DNA from: Monarcha castaneiventris obscurior | Lineage: Eukaryota > Chordata > Aves > Passeriformes > Monarchidae | Assembly (NCBI GenBank): GCA_026261815.1 | Contig: JAMPIT010000230.1 | Span: forward strand, 42,988,501 to 43,052,500 | Reading direction: 5' to 3' | DNA: 64,000 nt | Shown here: piece by piece, positions 1 to 12,560 of the stretch | How positions within the stretch are numbered: the first letter of the stretch is position 1 | How the letters are laid out: every line of letters begins with the position of its first letter | Notes under the pieces: generated by a model | What the model was told of the DNA's origin: nothing | Databases searched by the model: none | What the model saw: only the letters and a program-made list of their open reading frames with translations | Program-made: the position numbers and the translations under genes

Positions 1-3000
1 TGTGCAACCCCCTGAGTTTGGTGTCAGACCCCACCCTCTGAGAGCTCAACAGACACAATCCCAGAGAGACACCTCCACTGGGAAACACACGAGGAGGGGG
101 ATAAGCATGCCACAGATACTCCTTTTTTCTTTCCCCTTGTGCCTTTCCAGCCTCTGTACATGACACATACAGCTAATCATGATTGCATCCTTTGATAGCC
201 AGTTAGTGATTTGAATTCTTTTGGTAATTATCCCATCACCTGCACAAAGCAGATAATTCTGTGGGCCTGCTGGTGCCGTTCAGCAGCTACGTCCCCAGGT
301 TATAAAGTGAAGTGCTGAGTGGAAAATTTTAATGACTAGGGGCTGGTAAAATCTTAAATTGATGGCAATATATGGTGAAGTCTCTTAAATAGTGTGAAAT
401 GCCCTTTTGGCTGGAAAGGGCTGGATGAAACTGTGGTTGATAAGTCGTTAAATTACATCCCATGGCTGGCTGCTTGTCTTGGGAAGGTACCGAATGATAA
501 GTGCACAAATTATCATTACTGCACAGAGCGAAACTATTTCCAGCAGAGATGATTTGATAAAAGAGAAGTTATTTATCATTATTAAAACTGGTACATTTGT
601 ACTTTTCCACATTGAACAGATCCTGAACTGGCAATCGTCTTCCTAAAAAGTACCTGAGCCTCATTTAGAGGGTTTTATGACTGTTTTAATGGATGGATTT
701 TTCTCTCATGGAGAAAGGAGACTTTAATGTCTAAATTGCTGTGTTTCTCAGAATTATTTCCCCTTTCATTGCAAGCAGCCTGATTCCATCTTTTTTTTCA
801 CACCCTTTTGTCATATTTGACTTTTCCTAAAAAAACTCCAAAGAAATACTCTTTCACAAATAAGGAGTAAACAGGCTTCTACACACAATGGCAGCAGAAT
901 AGGCTTTTGCCTTCTGCACCTTCATTTTGGGCCCTGCAGAGACAGAAAAGACTTCAATTAATTTTCAGTGGTTGGCTGCTCAGCGATGGAGGGGATTAGG
1001 TAGTAAAGTCAGTTTTGGTGCAAGAGATAGAGTCAGTTAGCTCCAGCTATCACAGCTGGCAGATAACCATTAGCTACCACCCAGAAGGCCTTTTGAACCT
1101 CTCAGAAGGCAACTGAAATGGACTTGATATGAGCTCCTATGAGCTATCACGTGAAATACAAGCTTCCCATGCAGCTTTACAGGGTATCACAGCTATGCTG
1201 GGCAAGGTGAAGCAGGCAGCATTCAGTGAGTTCAATGAATAAGTGAAGGGTACTGTTATTTCAAGATCTTTTAGATCAGGTCAGTTAGGTGGGACTATCT
1301 ATGGAGTACCAGGACTGCCAACAGAAGGTGGTGAGATCCATCTCTAGCACCATTATACAGTAGTCCTTGTATAGGAAGAGCCCAGTCACACTGCCAAACC
1401 ATTCCCTTTCCCATCCGAGGCCACAAGGGCCTTGGCCCTATTTTCTTCGTTGCAGGATCATGTTAAGTTGATAGTCCACCAAGGTAGCTAAATATGGCTC
1501 AGCTAGGAGACAAGAATAAATGCTACACCTTCAGTGGGATTGCCAAACGTGCACAGAGTACATGAAATCTAGTTTGCTGGACTAAAACATCTGTCCAGTA
1601 TTTCCTGAAGTCCTCTGAGGAACACATCATTGTTGACATCTTGGCATTAACTCAAAAGTTTGCTGTCTCCTATTAGTACAACAGTAGCTGGTTTAGGCTT
1701 GATTATCAAATCACCAAATCTAATTTCCCATCTAATATGGGCCTAGGAATAATACTGTTGACACATTTACCCTTCTGCAGTTCAGCCAAGCTCACCTGTA
1801 TCTGACTACAGTTCCCCTTCCAACACAATCTCAGCCTTGGCCTGAAGTCTTCCAAAGAGATGGTTCAGCACCAGCGTAGGCATCTCAAAAAAAGTACCAT
1901 TTAAAAAGGCAAAAGAAATTCCATCCATCCATAAGTGTATCATGATAATGCTGCAATACTTACAGCACCAGTGCTTTCCAAAGCCCTGCTAGCACCATCA
2001 CCAAAGGGAAGAAAATGTCACCTTGCTCTGACATGATCCCTTCTGGCAAGATGCACATCCAAGGACTTTGAAAAGTTTTTCTTCTCTTGTATTGCAGGAG
2101 TTGAAGGGCTATTACATATTGCTCCTTTCACCAATTTTTTCTTTCTTTCCTGTTTGTTCATTTATTTATATTTCAATCTAATTCTATACCCATGAAAGTT
2201 TGACATTCTTTGAGATTTTCTAAAATCTCAGAACAGGTTAAGCCCCAACAACAGTCTATGTTCACAGGGAATATGTTCAACAAGACAAGATTAAAGGAGT
2301 TGAAATTAAAGATCAATTAGAGAACCAAAACATTTTTCTTTAAATCTGCATGCCTGCCAGACAAACAGGCACAGGGCAGCAGTAGGTTATCATAACTAGC
2401 ATCTCACAGGGCTCCTCTCTCTGCTCTGACAGGAGACAGCATGGAATACTTGTCTTCAGCCACACCTCAGTATCAAGCTCAACTCTATCACGCCTCAGCA
2501 GAGGTGTGTCTTCTCAAACCAAGAGCAAATTCAGCCAAGATGCTTTAGTGAGGGTAGCACATAGATAGCCCTGAGCAAAATTCAGTCCTGTCAAAATGTC
2601 TCTTTTCCATCTTCATTAAAAAATCATGTCCCAGTGTAAAATCACGCAACTGGCAGAATGTGGATCTGCTTTAGCATGCAATTCATCGGAGACCCGCTCC
2701 TTCTGTCCTGACCTCTTTCATTTACAGTGAAGACCAGATCTCTCAGCTAACCACTGGCACACCTGGGGCTTGTGCAGGAGCAGGATGCCATCACCAAGAC
2801 CCTTCAGTGTTACATGGACCAAAGGATAAAATGGTACCTGGGCCCTTGCTGCCCTTACTGACATCACCAGGAAAGGGGGTAGATCCTAAGAGCAGAAATC
2901 ACTGTAGAGACATTTTTGGTGATTTCTCTGCTTTGCTGAAGCCCAAATGCTTTAAGGTAAATTACCTTCCATAAGAGAAGTTAAGTGAGAGAGAAAATAC

Positions 3001-6000
3001 TTGGGTGCTGTCACAGACTAGGTTAAGTCCTTGTGTGCAACAAGGATTGCATGTAGTGCTGAATAAAAACAACTGGGTGAGCTCACCTATTCAGTGTCTC
3101 TCAAAAGAGCACATTCAATATTGTCTAAATCAGGTTTGAACAGCACTGCTTACCTACTGCTGTCCCCTTTGGAAGGAAAAGTCAGGGTCACCCACAAAGC
3201 TCCAGACAGAAGTCAATAACCCAGCAGCCTTTGGTACTTCACCTGGGCACCTCCTCATCCACCACCATCACCACGATGGATGGGAAGAATAAAAACAAAT
3301 GGCAAAACACAGAATCTGCCCCAAAACTGTAATTATCCTCCTCCAGCTGGCTTGAATTAACCAACACTTTATCAGAGTATGGTTTCCTTACAAAGACAAG
3401 ACTCAGAAATATTAAAATAACTCAAGCTTTTTAAATTCTAAGAGTGATTGGAAAAGACCTACATCTGGTTGAGCAAAGGACTCCCCTGCTTGCTCAGCTT
3501 GACGTGTGTCTAGAGGACTGGTCCTGGATGAAAGCACATGCTTAAAACAACACATCTGTATAACTGGCTTGCTCACTTGGTGTTTTAAAGTTGAAAGGGT
3601 CCTTTTATAAACTCATAAAGGAGATATGACTCTGGTTTCCAACAGTATCACTAAGAGTAATTTCTGTCAGATATTTATGTATGGTGAATATACATGCAGC
3701 AGATAACCTAAAACTGCAAACTATACCCCATGAGTAGCAGTTTCAGTGTTCATGCACTTATAAAAAATCCTATGCTTCATTTATGTTTCTGGTCCAATGT
3801 ATGGAATGTATCCCTAGTAGTAACTCAGGGAAAAGATGGAAAACAAACTAATACCTGCCCCAATCTGCTACGATTGCCTTTTCAAGACCCCAGAGCAACA
3901 GGGCAATTCTTGGCTGCCCTCTGCTTTAGTGTTTCTGCCCGCATGAGGGATGAAAGTGACTTTTCATTGTCTTGACTCATGGAGATGGAGATCAAGGGCC
4001 TAGATCTCTGCCCAGTTGTCCTCAGTGCTACCTGCGGTAGAGCCAGAAGCACTGAGTATGCAACAGTACACCCTAAAATAGATTAAGAATGGCCATATTG
4101 CATCAAAACAAGGGCTTGTTTAGCCCTGCAGCCTCTCTCTGACAGTGGTCAAGCAGATGTTTAGAAAGAACAGAAGCATGTTTTGTGTACAAAGATCTTT
4201 CCCTGATATGCCCTCACAGCTTCTGCTTGTCAGCAGTTTAGGCACTCTCTGGGTCTTAGGTTGTATTTTAGTGACCAGTAGATCCATCATCCCCACTTCT
4301 ATCCTGAATTATGCTAAAACCATATACACCCAGGGCTGCCACAGCAATTGCTGACTGTAGCTCCATGAGCCGTCTCTGCTGTCACTGAGTACTGGAATGT
4401 GAAACCAAGGACTGTGTTCCACCATTTCAGGGAATCCAGGAAGACCAAGTTTACAGGCTGATGTAGCTGATCAAGAATGAGCCAAACAAAAGGTACTTGC
4501 TACTTATCCTGTCGATTTTACCTCTCCATTCTGCCAGTGGACCTTTGCTGAGCAGCCACTTTATCATGATGATGTCCATGTTCCTCCAGGTCTGTCTCTT
4601 CCCCTACAGCATCTTGTGTCAGCCTGCAAGGTCCGGAGGGTAGGGAGAAATGCAGTTCTACTCTGAGGGTCTAACAAGTTCCTGGTATCTGGAAAATGGA
4701 ACTATACTGATAGGCCTATTTACTTCGTGCTATTAAGTGTGCACAGCTGGCTAAAACTCACCCATATTCTGCTAGGAAATTTACTTGAGATGGTTAACAA
4801 CCAGCATGTAAATATCAGTTACTTTGCTGTACACGAAAAGCATGTGGGTACTTAAGATATTGATGAGCTGGACTATAAGCAGATTATCCCAACGCTAAGA
4901 GCAGAGACTAATTTCCCAGTAGAAAAAGCTTTTTGAAATACAAGACAAAATGCCAATCCATTTACTAGTCACACACACTTAAAACATTTGCCTTATTTTG
5001 CTCCCTGCTACTGACTCTCAGCCTTCAAATGATACAGAACTAAGAGGAATGTCCAGTATTTAGATAACACATAACTTCTAGATGATCTGCATCTCAAGAT
5101 CTGGAAATCTCGGATTTGGTGGAAAGGTAAAAACTTTCATGCAGTTCCACAGTGTATGCAAGTTCCCTTCAGAGTCTACAAATACAAACAGGGAGTTTTT
5201 CCTTGGAGATGACTGCTTCAGGGCAGGAGGATTTCTCCTGTAGACTGATGGAGTAATCCAGGACCTTCTAGCTATAGCTTGAGGGCCTCTTATTTTATTC
5301 ACGTGCAAAATTCCCTTTGATTTTTGTGTGACAAAGAGAACATGCAGCATGAAACCCTTACTGGAGGGACCTCATTACTTTTGGTTGAAATACAGTGGCC
5401 AAAAGAAAAAATAAAATAAAACTGGAAGGAATCTGTGGAAAAACCTGCTGCAACTGTAAACATGCAAAAGTCTCTGTTAGAAGAGATCTCTCACAAATGC
5501 TTTGTAGAGAATTTATACGGATTGCCTCTTCTTCAGGCAACTCATACTTCACCTGTGACCAGCTGTAGGAGGATCACCCAGGCCATGGAGTCAGCACCTC
5601 CATTCATGAGGTCACACACTGGCCATTCAGAGCAGGCTCCACCCTTCCTGAAACTCCGGTGGCTGGGCAAAGAAAATTTCAGGGTTTGGGGCCAAAGGGA
5701 GCACACAGCTCTGGCATCTCTGGCATCTCCAGTTACAGTCTCTGCATGTGATGAGATGAAGTTTCTGGTGTTAGGACTGTTTCTGTGTTTTAGCAAGTGA
5801 ACCTTTAATTAAGAAGAAGAGGTACAGGAGCAGGACACAAGGTACTGTACTTTACAATGGTATGGCCTCTTCTGAGCAAGAGCCAGATGTCCCTGGGCTG
5901 TCGCAGGCCAAAAGCCAGATGCTGCTAGAAAGGGGCTGAAATCACACAGGGAGGGCTGAGCAGAGGAAGTCTGATGTGGGGGATTTAAGGGCAAAACTCA

Positions 6001-6399
6001 AAGGGTCTGCTCCTGAATGAAGACATGAGGAATATTTCCACCCATGTCTGGGTTAAGATTTGGGAGATATTCCAGGAAAATGCAACAGCACATAGTAAGT
6101 CCAATTGAAGTTGGTGACATTTAATCACATCCTTAATTTTGACTTCACGCTTACATACATACTTGTATAGGAGGCCAATAGCAGCTTTCTCAATAACTTT
6201 CATTTTTCAAACTTTCCAGATGAAAGATCCTTACTTTGCCAGGATTGCCTAATGGGGCTGAACAACACACAGGATGCCTGTCTAGACATAAATCTATTCC
6301 ATGAAAAAAAAAAGGGGAAAAAAAAGGGGGAGAGAGGCAAAAAATGAAATTCTTTTAAGTAATTTTCACATTCTTTTTCATACCCTCAAATAATGTAAT
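1..6399. other. Gene-poor flank, no supported gene
   Basis: No exon with conserved-looking protein was found on either strand and no repeat element was recognised. Open frames here are short and lack splice or codon support. A candidate conserved element lies at about 150-620. Confidence 0.6.
150..620. promoter_or_regulatory. Candidate conserved non-coding element
   Basis: A dense mix of homeodomain-type cores (TAATCATGATTG, GGTAATTATCC, AAATTATCATTA) with TCF-like CTTTGAT and GATA cores, and no repeat signature. Suggestive of a developmental enhancer. This is inferred from texture only. Confidence 0.3.
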
Positions 6400-6539
6400 T
6401 TCACAGCTGATTTTGGGTTCCTATTTTGCTTTTGCCAACAAAAGCAGATAGATGATATTTAAAGACATTTAAAAGACCCCTCTGAGGCAAAACTGGAACT
6501 GCCATGTGGGGTTGCAATGTTGGAGGATCGGGCTCGCCA

Positions 6540-7770
6540 GCGGAGCAGGTGGTGTGTGGGTCATCCACGTCTGTGTGACAAACTGTGATAATTGGATTGT
6601 TTGAGGAGCGGGGGAGGGATGTGACCGCTGAGTACAAACCTCAGAAGGGAATTAAAAGCAAGTCTGCATCCCAGTTAATAGTGCTCTATAAAAATGCAAA
6701 GTGGCTAATGATAAGCAAAGGAAGTTCCATTAAGCCATGTGCCTGGCGCAAAGGGGCATCATTGACCCCACAAAGGATATTTGCTGGGAACAGTCAGGCA
6801 GCAGAAACAGGTGCAGAAATAAAAGCAAACTAATGGCTTGTTTTAAACTCCCCAATCTGCAATGTTAATGGATGTGCAAGCCAGGGACAGCCAAAGAGTC
6901 TAAAGTGGCCAAAGCGTGATTTTTTTGTACCCATTAAAGTACCAGGCATGCTCAGAACCAGAGGAAAACTGGGAAATGGCTTTCCTAGTACTAGCCATTC
7001 ATTAGCCTTCCACAGCAGTATGCTGTACCAAGAGCTTACTGAGGTTATTTGGGATGGAGTGGGATGGAGGGCAGGGAAGGAACACAGGGGAAAAAGTTCC
7101 CCTCAGCCCCAAGCACTGTCAAGCTGCGATGTGGTCAGTGGGGAAAGGAACTCTCGTTGGGCCGATAATGAGCTGTCCTCATTATAAGCTTAGATGCCAG
7201 AGTGAACAACACCCTCTTAATAATGCACACATCACTATGACAACCACAGAGTTTGATACCTGAGGACAACTTTATTGTGCTTGTGAAATTTCCTCATTTT
7301 AAAAACAGTATTTACAGTTATCAGACATCGAGTCGCCATATACAGCCTCCTCCTCATCTCTTTGCCTTCCTTGTTTCCAAGGCAGGATCGGCCAAAGTGT
7401 TTATGTGCAGCTCCTAAGGTTAGCAAACTGCTGTCAAGTATCAGCGCGGGAGTCTGCTGACATAATTATCCTGCTAGCCCATACATAATTAGTAAAGCTA
7501 AGCCCAAACTATATTAATACCAGGATTAATTACGGTGGAAGCATAAACAAGGATATTAATGCTATGAAAGTAGCAGTACGGCTATTCGACAGCCCATATG
7601 CTTGTCTGTAGGACCACTAGGGATTGTGTTGAATCGGGAGCTGTGCGGTGCCCTGACTGTAATGAGAAATGAGAAAACTGCTGAAAAATTGATGCCGCCT
7701 GCAGATTGCACAATCCGCTGAACAGCAGGGGGTCGGCTTCTTACATCTCCCACTCTCGGTACAATATGCT
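6540..7770. promoter_or_regulatory. Candidate conserved non-coding cluster / enhancer region
   Basis: Two stretches (about 6560-6950 and 7130-7770) with dense, non-repetitive homeobox-type sites (GATAATTGGATTG, TACATAATTAGTAAAG, GGATTAATTACGG, TATGCTAATTT octamer-like) and a CTCF-like core ACAGCAGGGGGTC at 7722-7734. Open frames overlapping it look accidental. Conservation cannot be measured here. Confidence 0.4.
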
Positions 7771-10700
7771 AATTTCTGCATGCATACGAGTGTAAAAGGA
7801 AAGAAGAAAAGATTTCACAAAAGGCAAAAAATGCAAATGACAACCACAAAGATCACTGCAGAGAAATCCATGAGCTTTATATGGATTAACTGTGTTGGAG
7901 CTAGTGCTTGTCTGAGTTTAACTCTTTCTGTCCTAGACCCATTGGCAGGTCCTTTTTGTGGTGCAGAGGAATACTTGCAGCTCCTTTGTGGGAAGGGGGG
8001 CAGGGGGAAAGGCAGCAGGGAGCTGAAAGGATGGAAAGGCTCTTTTTTGCTCTTTTCCATGCTTTTTTCCACTCCTCTTGCTATAGCATTGACAAGGAGA
8101 TAAGGGTATGGAAGCGGAGAAAAGTGGACTGGGAAGGGAGTTGAGACAAGGAGACTAATGAAATGTTGGTTGTATTTAAGAGAAGACCACTACAGCCCAG
8201 CCTTTTCCAGCTTTGAGTGTGGGAACGACTGGTAACAGACCCTCCCTAGTCCTTCAAGAGCTCTTTAAACTCCCGGTGCCCCTCAGAGTGTGACTTTGCA
8301 GCATGTGGCCAGGAAGGTCTTCCTAAAAACGTGCTACAAAATCCTTGTCAAGAAAACAGTTTCCCCGTGGTTATTTTCAACTCTGGATTCACCACCACCT
8401 CTTCCTCCCAGGTGAAAGCAGCAGATGTGCTGTCTGCATGAGGAGCCCATCTCTCTGCTGGAGACAGCCGATGTGCCGGTGGTCCTGTGGTTCCCTGGCG
8501 TGCCCAGAACATGCAGCACTCCTGCAGACAAGCGGGCTCCAGCGGTGCCCAGACAATCCTGCTGCCATTTGCATTCGCCTTGCTCCTAGAGAGAGCCTAA
8601 CCCCGCCCTCAGCCTGTCCCCTTTGCTGCCCATGGGACCTGAAGGAATTGCTTCTACCACAGTTCCAGGGAGCAAACTGGCCCGTCTGTCTTGCATGCAG
8701 TGGTGACATTGTGGGATAAAACCCGTGGGTGCCAATCCTCATAGAGATAATGGAGTGGTGGGTGTCCATACAGTCCTACTCTTCCTTTGGGTGCTGCCAG
8801 TGGAGGTCACCCACCCAATGGTTTAAGCCCCTCACTTATTCAGCAGAACAGGAAGAGCATCTTCTTCCCTGCCTGCAGGGGGGAAAAATATCTATGTTTC
8901 TGCAATAAGATAAATCAAAGCCTTAATTCTTTTCCAATAATTAAAGAGATTAGTTGCTCTCTTTTTAGTAGCAGCAGGAGCAGCAGCAGGTGCTGTTACG
9001 CTCGGTCCAGTGTGTGCATAATGCAGCTTGTGTAAGCAATTGCTGTGTCCAACCATGAACAGAAACCCCAGGAAATATTTGTCATTAAAAAGTTGCCACT
9101 GGGCCTGTGTAATGCAGTAAGAGCTTGGCAAAAAGAAGTTGTTTGGTTATTTGTTTTAAATAGTTCTGGCAAGAATTTAGCACTCCTGGAAAAAAATATT
9201 ACTGCTCTGGAAGCCCAGAGCACAAAGATCAAAATGCCCGTCCCACACCCAGCAGGAAGAGAGATGTGCATCCTAGGATGCTCTGACCTGGACAGACATT
9301 TGTAGTGAAAAGGAGACGTGACAGAGGAGAAGAATATGAAGAAGTCCATCCTCCCTCTCTATCTGAACATGGCAGAGACTGCGAGACAGAAGGAGGACAA
9401 ATATTTTGGGGGCTTTTTTTGTGGCAAAAATTTACCACCCGAAAGTGGGACAACAACCAGTGAACACCCTGCAGATTTCAGTACCTATATGAATCTTCAA
9501 CCCACAAGTGAAAAATATTTCTATCCCACTGGAAAGTTTCCAATCACCTTCTGAGCATACTTCCATCCACTAACCTTCAATATATCAACTCCCCTTCTCC
9601 TCCAAGCCTCTTTTAACCCCAGCACTGCTTACATTAATTGCTGGTTTGTTTTCCCCATTGAGACTTACCAACTTGATTTTAGCATTTGTATCTGTGATTG
9701 CTTATACATGCCCTTCTTCCTGTACTGAGTATTCCTGTCACCAAATGGTATCAAGTCTCTTTACTGGTCTGGTGCTGGAACCTGTAAAAGCAGAGGAGGT
9801 TTCCTCACCCAGGAAACCTTCACAGCAGATCCTTGTTCCCATAGGGTTGTACAATGCCTTGTAGATCCTGCTGCTGACCTGCAGAGTCAGATCACCTAAC
9901 TCGGCAAGTCAGAACAGCTCTCACCCAGGCCGCACAGTAATTGTACCTTATCTGAGACCTTCTGGCTCTGTAGCAATAGGAGTAATAGTAATAATGGATG
10001 AAGAAGAGCAGTTGGAAAGCAATGAGGAACATGTATTTCTTGTTTTTTCTCAAATACTTCTGCTTGAAGCTGAACAGGGGCATTGGTACAAAGAACAGGC
10101 ATTCCCCATGTATTTGTGCAAGAAAAGTCTCTTTAGGTAGATGTTCAAATAGCAAACAAATAAGTAAATAAAGTATGAGTTGTTGTTGAGTAGTCATCAG
10201 TTGGAATAGCAATAAATATTTTAAAATAACATTTCTACTGTATTTGATCAGCTTTGCCATTACAATAACCATTCAGAAGACACACAGCAAATCTAGGATG
10301 GCACTAAAATTTCTTATTTTTCTATTGCTCTGTTTGCAGCAGCCTGACAGACTAAGAACATGAATGCCAGGCTTTAACCTTGTTGGAGTTAAAAGGTGTT
10401 TGGGGAGAGAAGGAAGCAGTGTGTTTACAGCAGAAAGACTGTCCCCCTAAATGACAGAGTAGCACAAGAAGACACTACTATGAATATCAGGGGAGGGAAA
10501 ACCCACGACAAAAAACCCAGGCTGGCAGTAATTTAGAGCTGCTATGTTTCAGGAAACAAAAGCTGCCCATTCCTGAGACCCCCCCCCCCCCGCCCCATCC
10601 CCAAGACAAAGGTGTTAGCCAGACCAAGCTGGCTGAAGAAAATGTGGAGAGTGGAAAGAGCAGAGAAAAATACCAAGCCAAATGGGGCAAGTAAGAACCC

Positions 10701-11990
10701 AGCAGCCAGGTGTGCTTGCAACATCCATGGGGCACACACCCACACACAACATCAGCACCAGGGGCACACGGGTTCTGCAGGGGGCAACAGCACATAGCAG
10801 ATCTCATCCCCCACACAGCACAGCAGCCAAAGCCTGTGCCAAAGCCACCACAATCAGTTGAACTACGTCAGATTAAACCAGCTCATTAAAGTGGTCTCTC
10901 CGATTTATAATGAAGGTTTCTCCTTTATATGAGCTAAACTGGCACTCCTGGACTATACACCCATTTGATTTGAAACAGAAACAATGCCTAATTCTCCTAT
11001 CTGCACTGGTGTGGCTGACAAGGAGTTTAATTTTGGCTCCTACTGCAATTTAATACTGTGGTGGCAAATTTCATTTAAAATCATTTTTACCCCTCTTCTG
11101 CTATTTTCCATCCCTGCATCATCTATGGGTAAGATTGTTTGCACTCTAAAACCAACCCTGCCTGTTTTTATTATTTCAACTTGGATCAGGTCATTAACAT
11201 AGTTAAAAGCTCAGCACCACATGCAATCAGACTGAAGGAGAAGCACAGATGCAGGGACAGAAGGCCTGAAACTAAACATCACTTTAACAGGGACTGAGAA
11301 GAAAGTAGGAGGAGCCACACATCAGAGTGTTCTAGAAACACCTAATACTGTTTCCACTGGGGAAAGTAGTATTTTAAAATCTGCAGCAGGGCAATGAAGG
11401 ACTTACTTTCATGAGGGCATGTCCATTTGAATTTGTGCTGAGCTCAGGAGGACCAGGTGAGTTTGCATAATTAACAACCTGACCGTGCAACCTGAATGCA
11501 AATGCAGATCCCAGTGAAGTCAACAGGAAATTGCTGTGTGTGAAGAAACCAAGGATTGTGTATGAGCTTCACATGCGGCAGTGATGAATTCTGCCATAAA
11601 AATATTTATAGGATGGTGATAGTTCTTTCTTTTTTTTTCCTTTTTTTAAAGCTTCTGAGAAATTTGTGATGGTAATCAAGTACAGAAAGTCAGTGACCAT
11701 TCCTACGACAACACCTTGCTGCTGGTGCAAAAAACATTCACAACTAAGACTTTGAAGAGCATTTGTGCTGCCACAAGCCCCACTGAAGGCTTTGAAGGAG
11801 AAAAAGAGTGAGAAAATGGCAAGATCCCCTTCTGGAGGCTGTGGCAAACAACTTGAGCCATGTGGAGACATGAGCCCTACCTCAGATGTGCTAATGTTCT
11901 GGCTGCCATCCAGGGAAGCTCTGGTACCACCGAGCCTCCCCTGCCCTCCCTCTTGCCCGGAAAGTTGTGTAGTGCTGCTGCACGAGCTGT
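7771..11990. other. Gene-less stretch
   Basis: No supported exon. It contains a C13 run at 10.58 kb and otherwise unremarkable unique sequence. The 126-aa minus frame at 8389-8769 and the 109-aa minus frame at 10487-10816 are low-complexity and have no recognised homology. Confidence 0.6.
10579..10591. repeat. C13 homopolymer
   Basis: Thirteen C followed by GCCCC. A G-run on the other strand, prone to sequencing error. Confidence 0.95.
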
Positions 11991-12129
11991 CAGACAGATC
12001 CCCCTTGCTGCTCCAGCCCAGGGAAGCCCTGCACAGCATGGGGATGTGAGGATGTGCACAATATGCTTCTGCCTGTGGCTTGGCTGTGGTGGTGCTTTGA
12101 GTTGTGGAGGGTTTTTCTCTGGATAAAAG

Positions 12130-12560
12130 GAGCTCCGTGAACGTAAGTCCTGGTTGCTACCCTGGGTTGCGTGCAAGCCCTCTGAGCGGGACTGATCTGT
12201 CACGGTGGGCAGTTCTCTGTCTGATGTGACCCGAAGTAATTAAAAGTGGCCCAGCAGGCTGGTGCCTCCCTCCCCCATCTCTCCTCTCTCTTCTTTCGCT
12301 CTGTTTGCTGGCATTTACCCAAAACAACAGTGACTGATGGCTCTGAGAGGGCTGTCACTGTTTTCCCTGCCATGATACAGCCATTGATCCGGCAGCACCT
12401 GCCAACTCATCAGCGCTTACTCTAATTCCCTGCCTCCAGGTTTGGGGGTTTGTTTCTCCCATTTCCCTCCCCTCCCCCAGACAATAATTGCTGAGAAGTA
12501 GAACTCCCTTTTGACCAGCCCAGTGAGATCCAATTACCACCACGTCAGCACTCAACCTTG
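12130..12560. promoter_or_regulatory. Candidate conserved non-coding element
   Basis: Unique sequence with CCGAAGTAATTAAAAGTGG, ATTGATCCGGCAGCACCTG (E-box-like end) and GACAATAATTGCTGAG. It resembles enhancer-type sequence, with no coding or repeat signature. Inference only. Confidence 0.3.
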
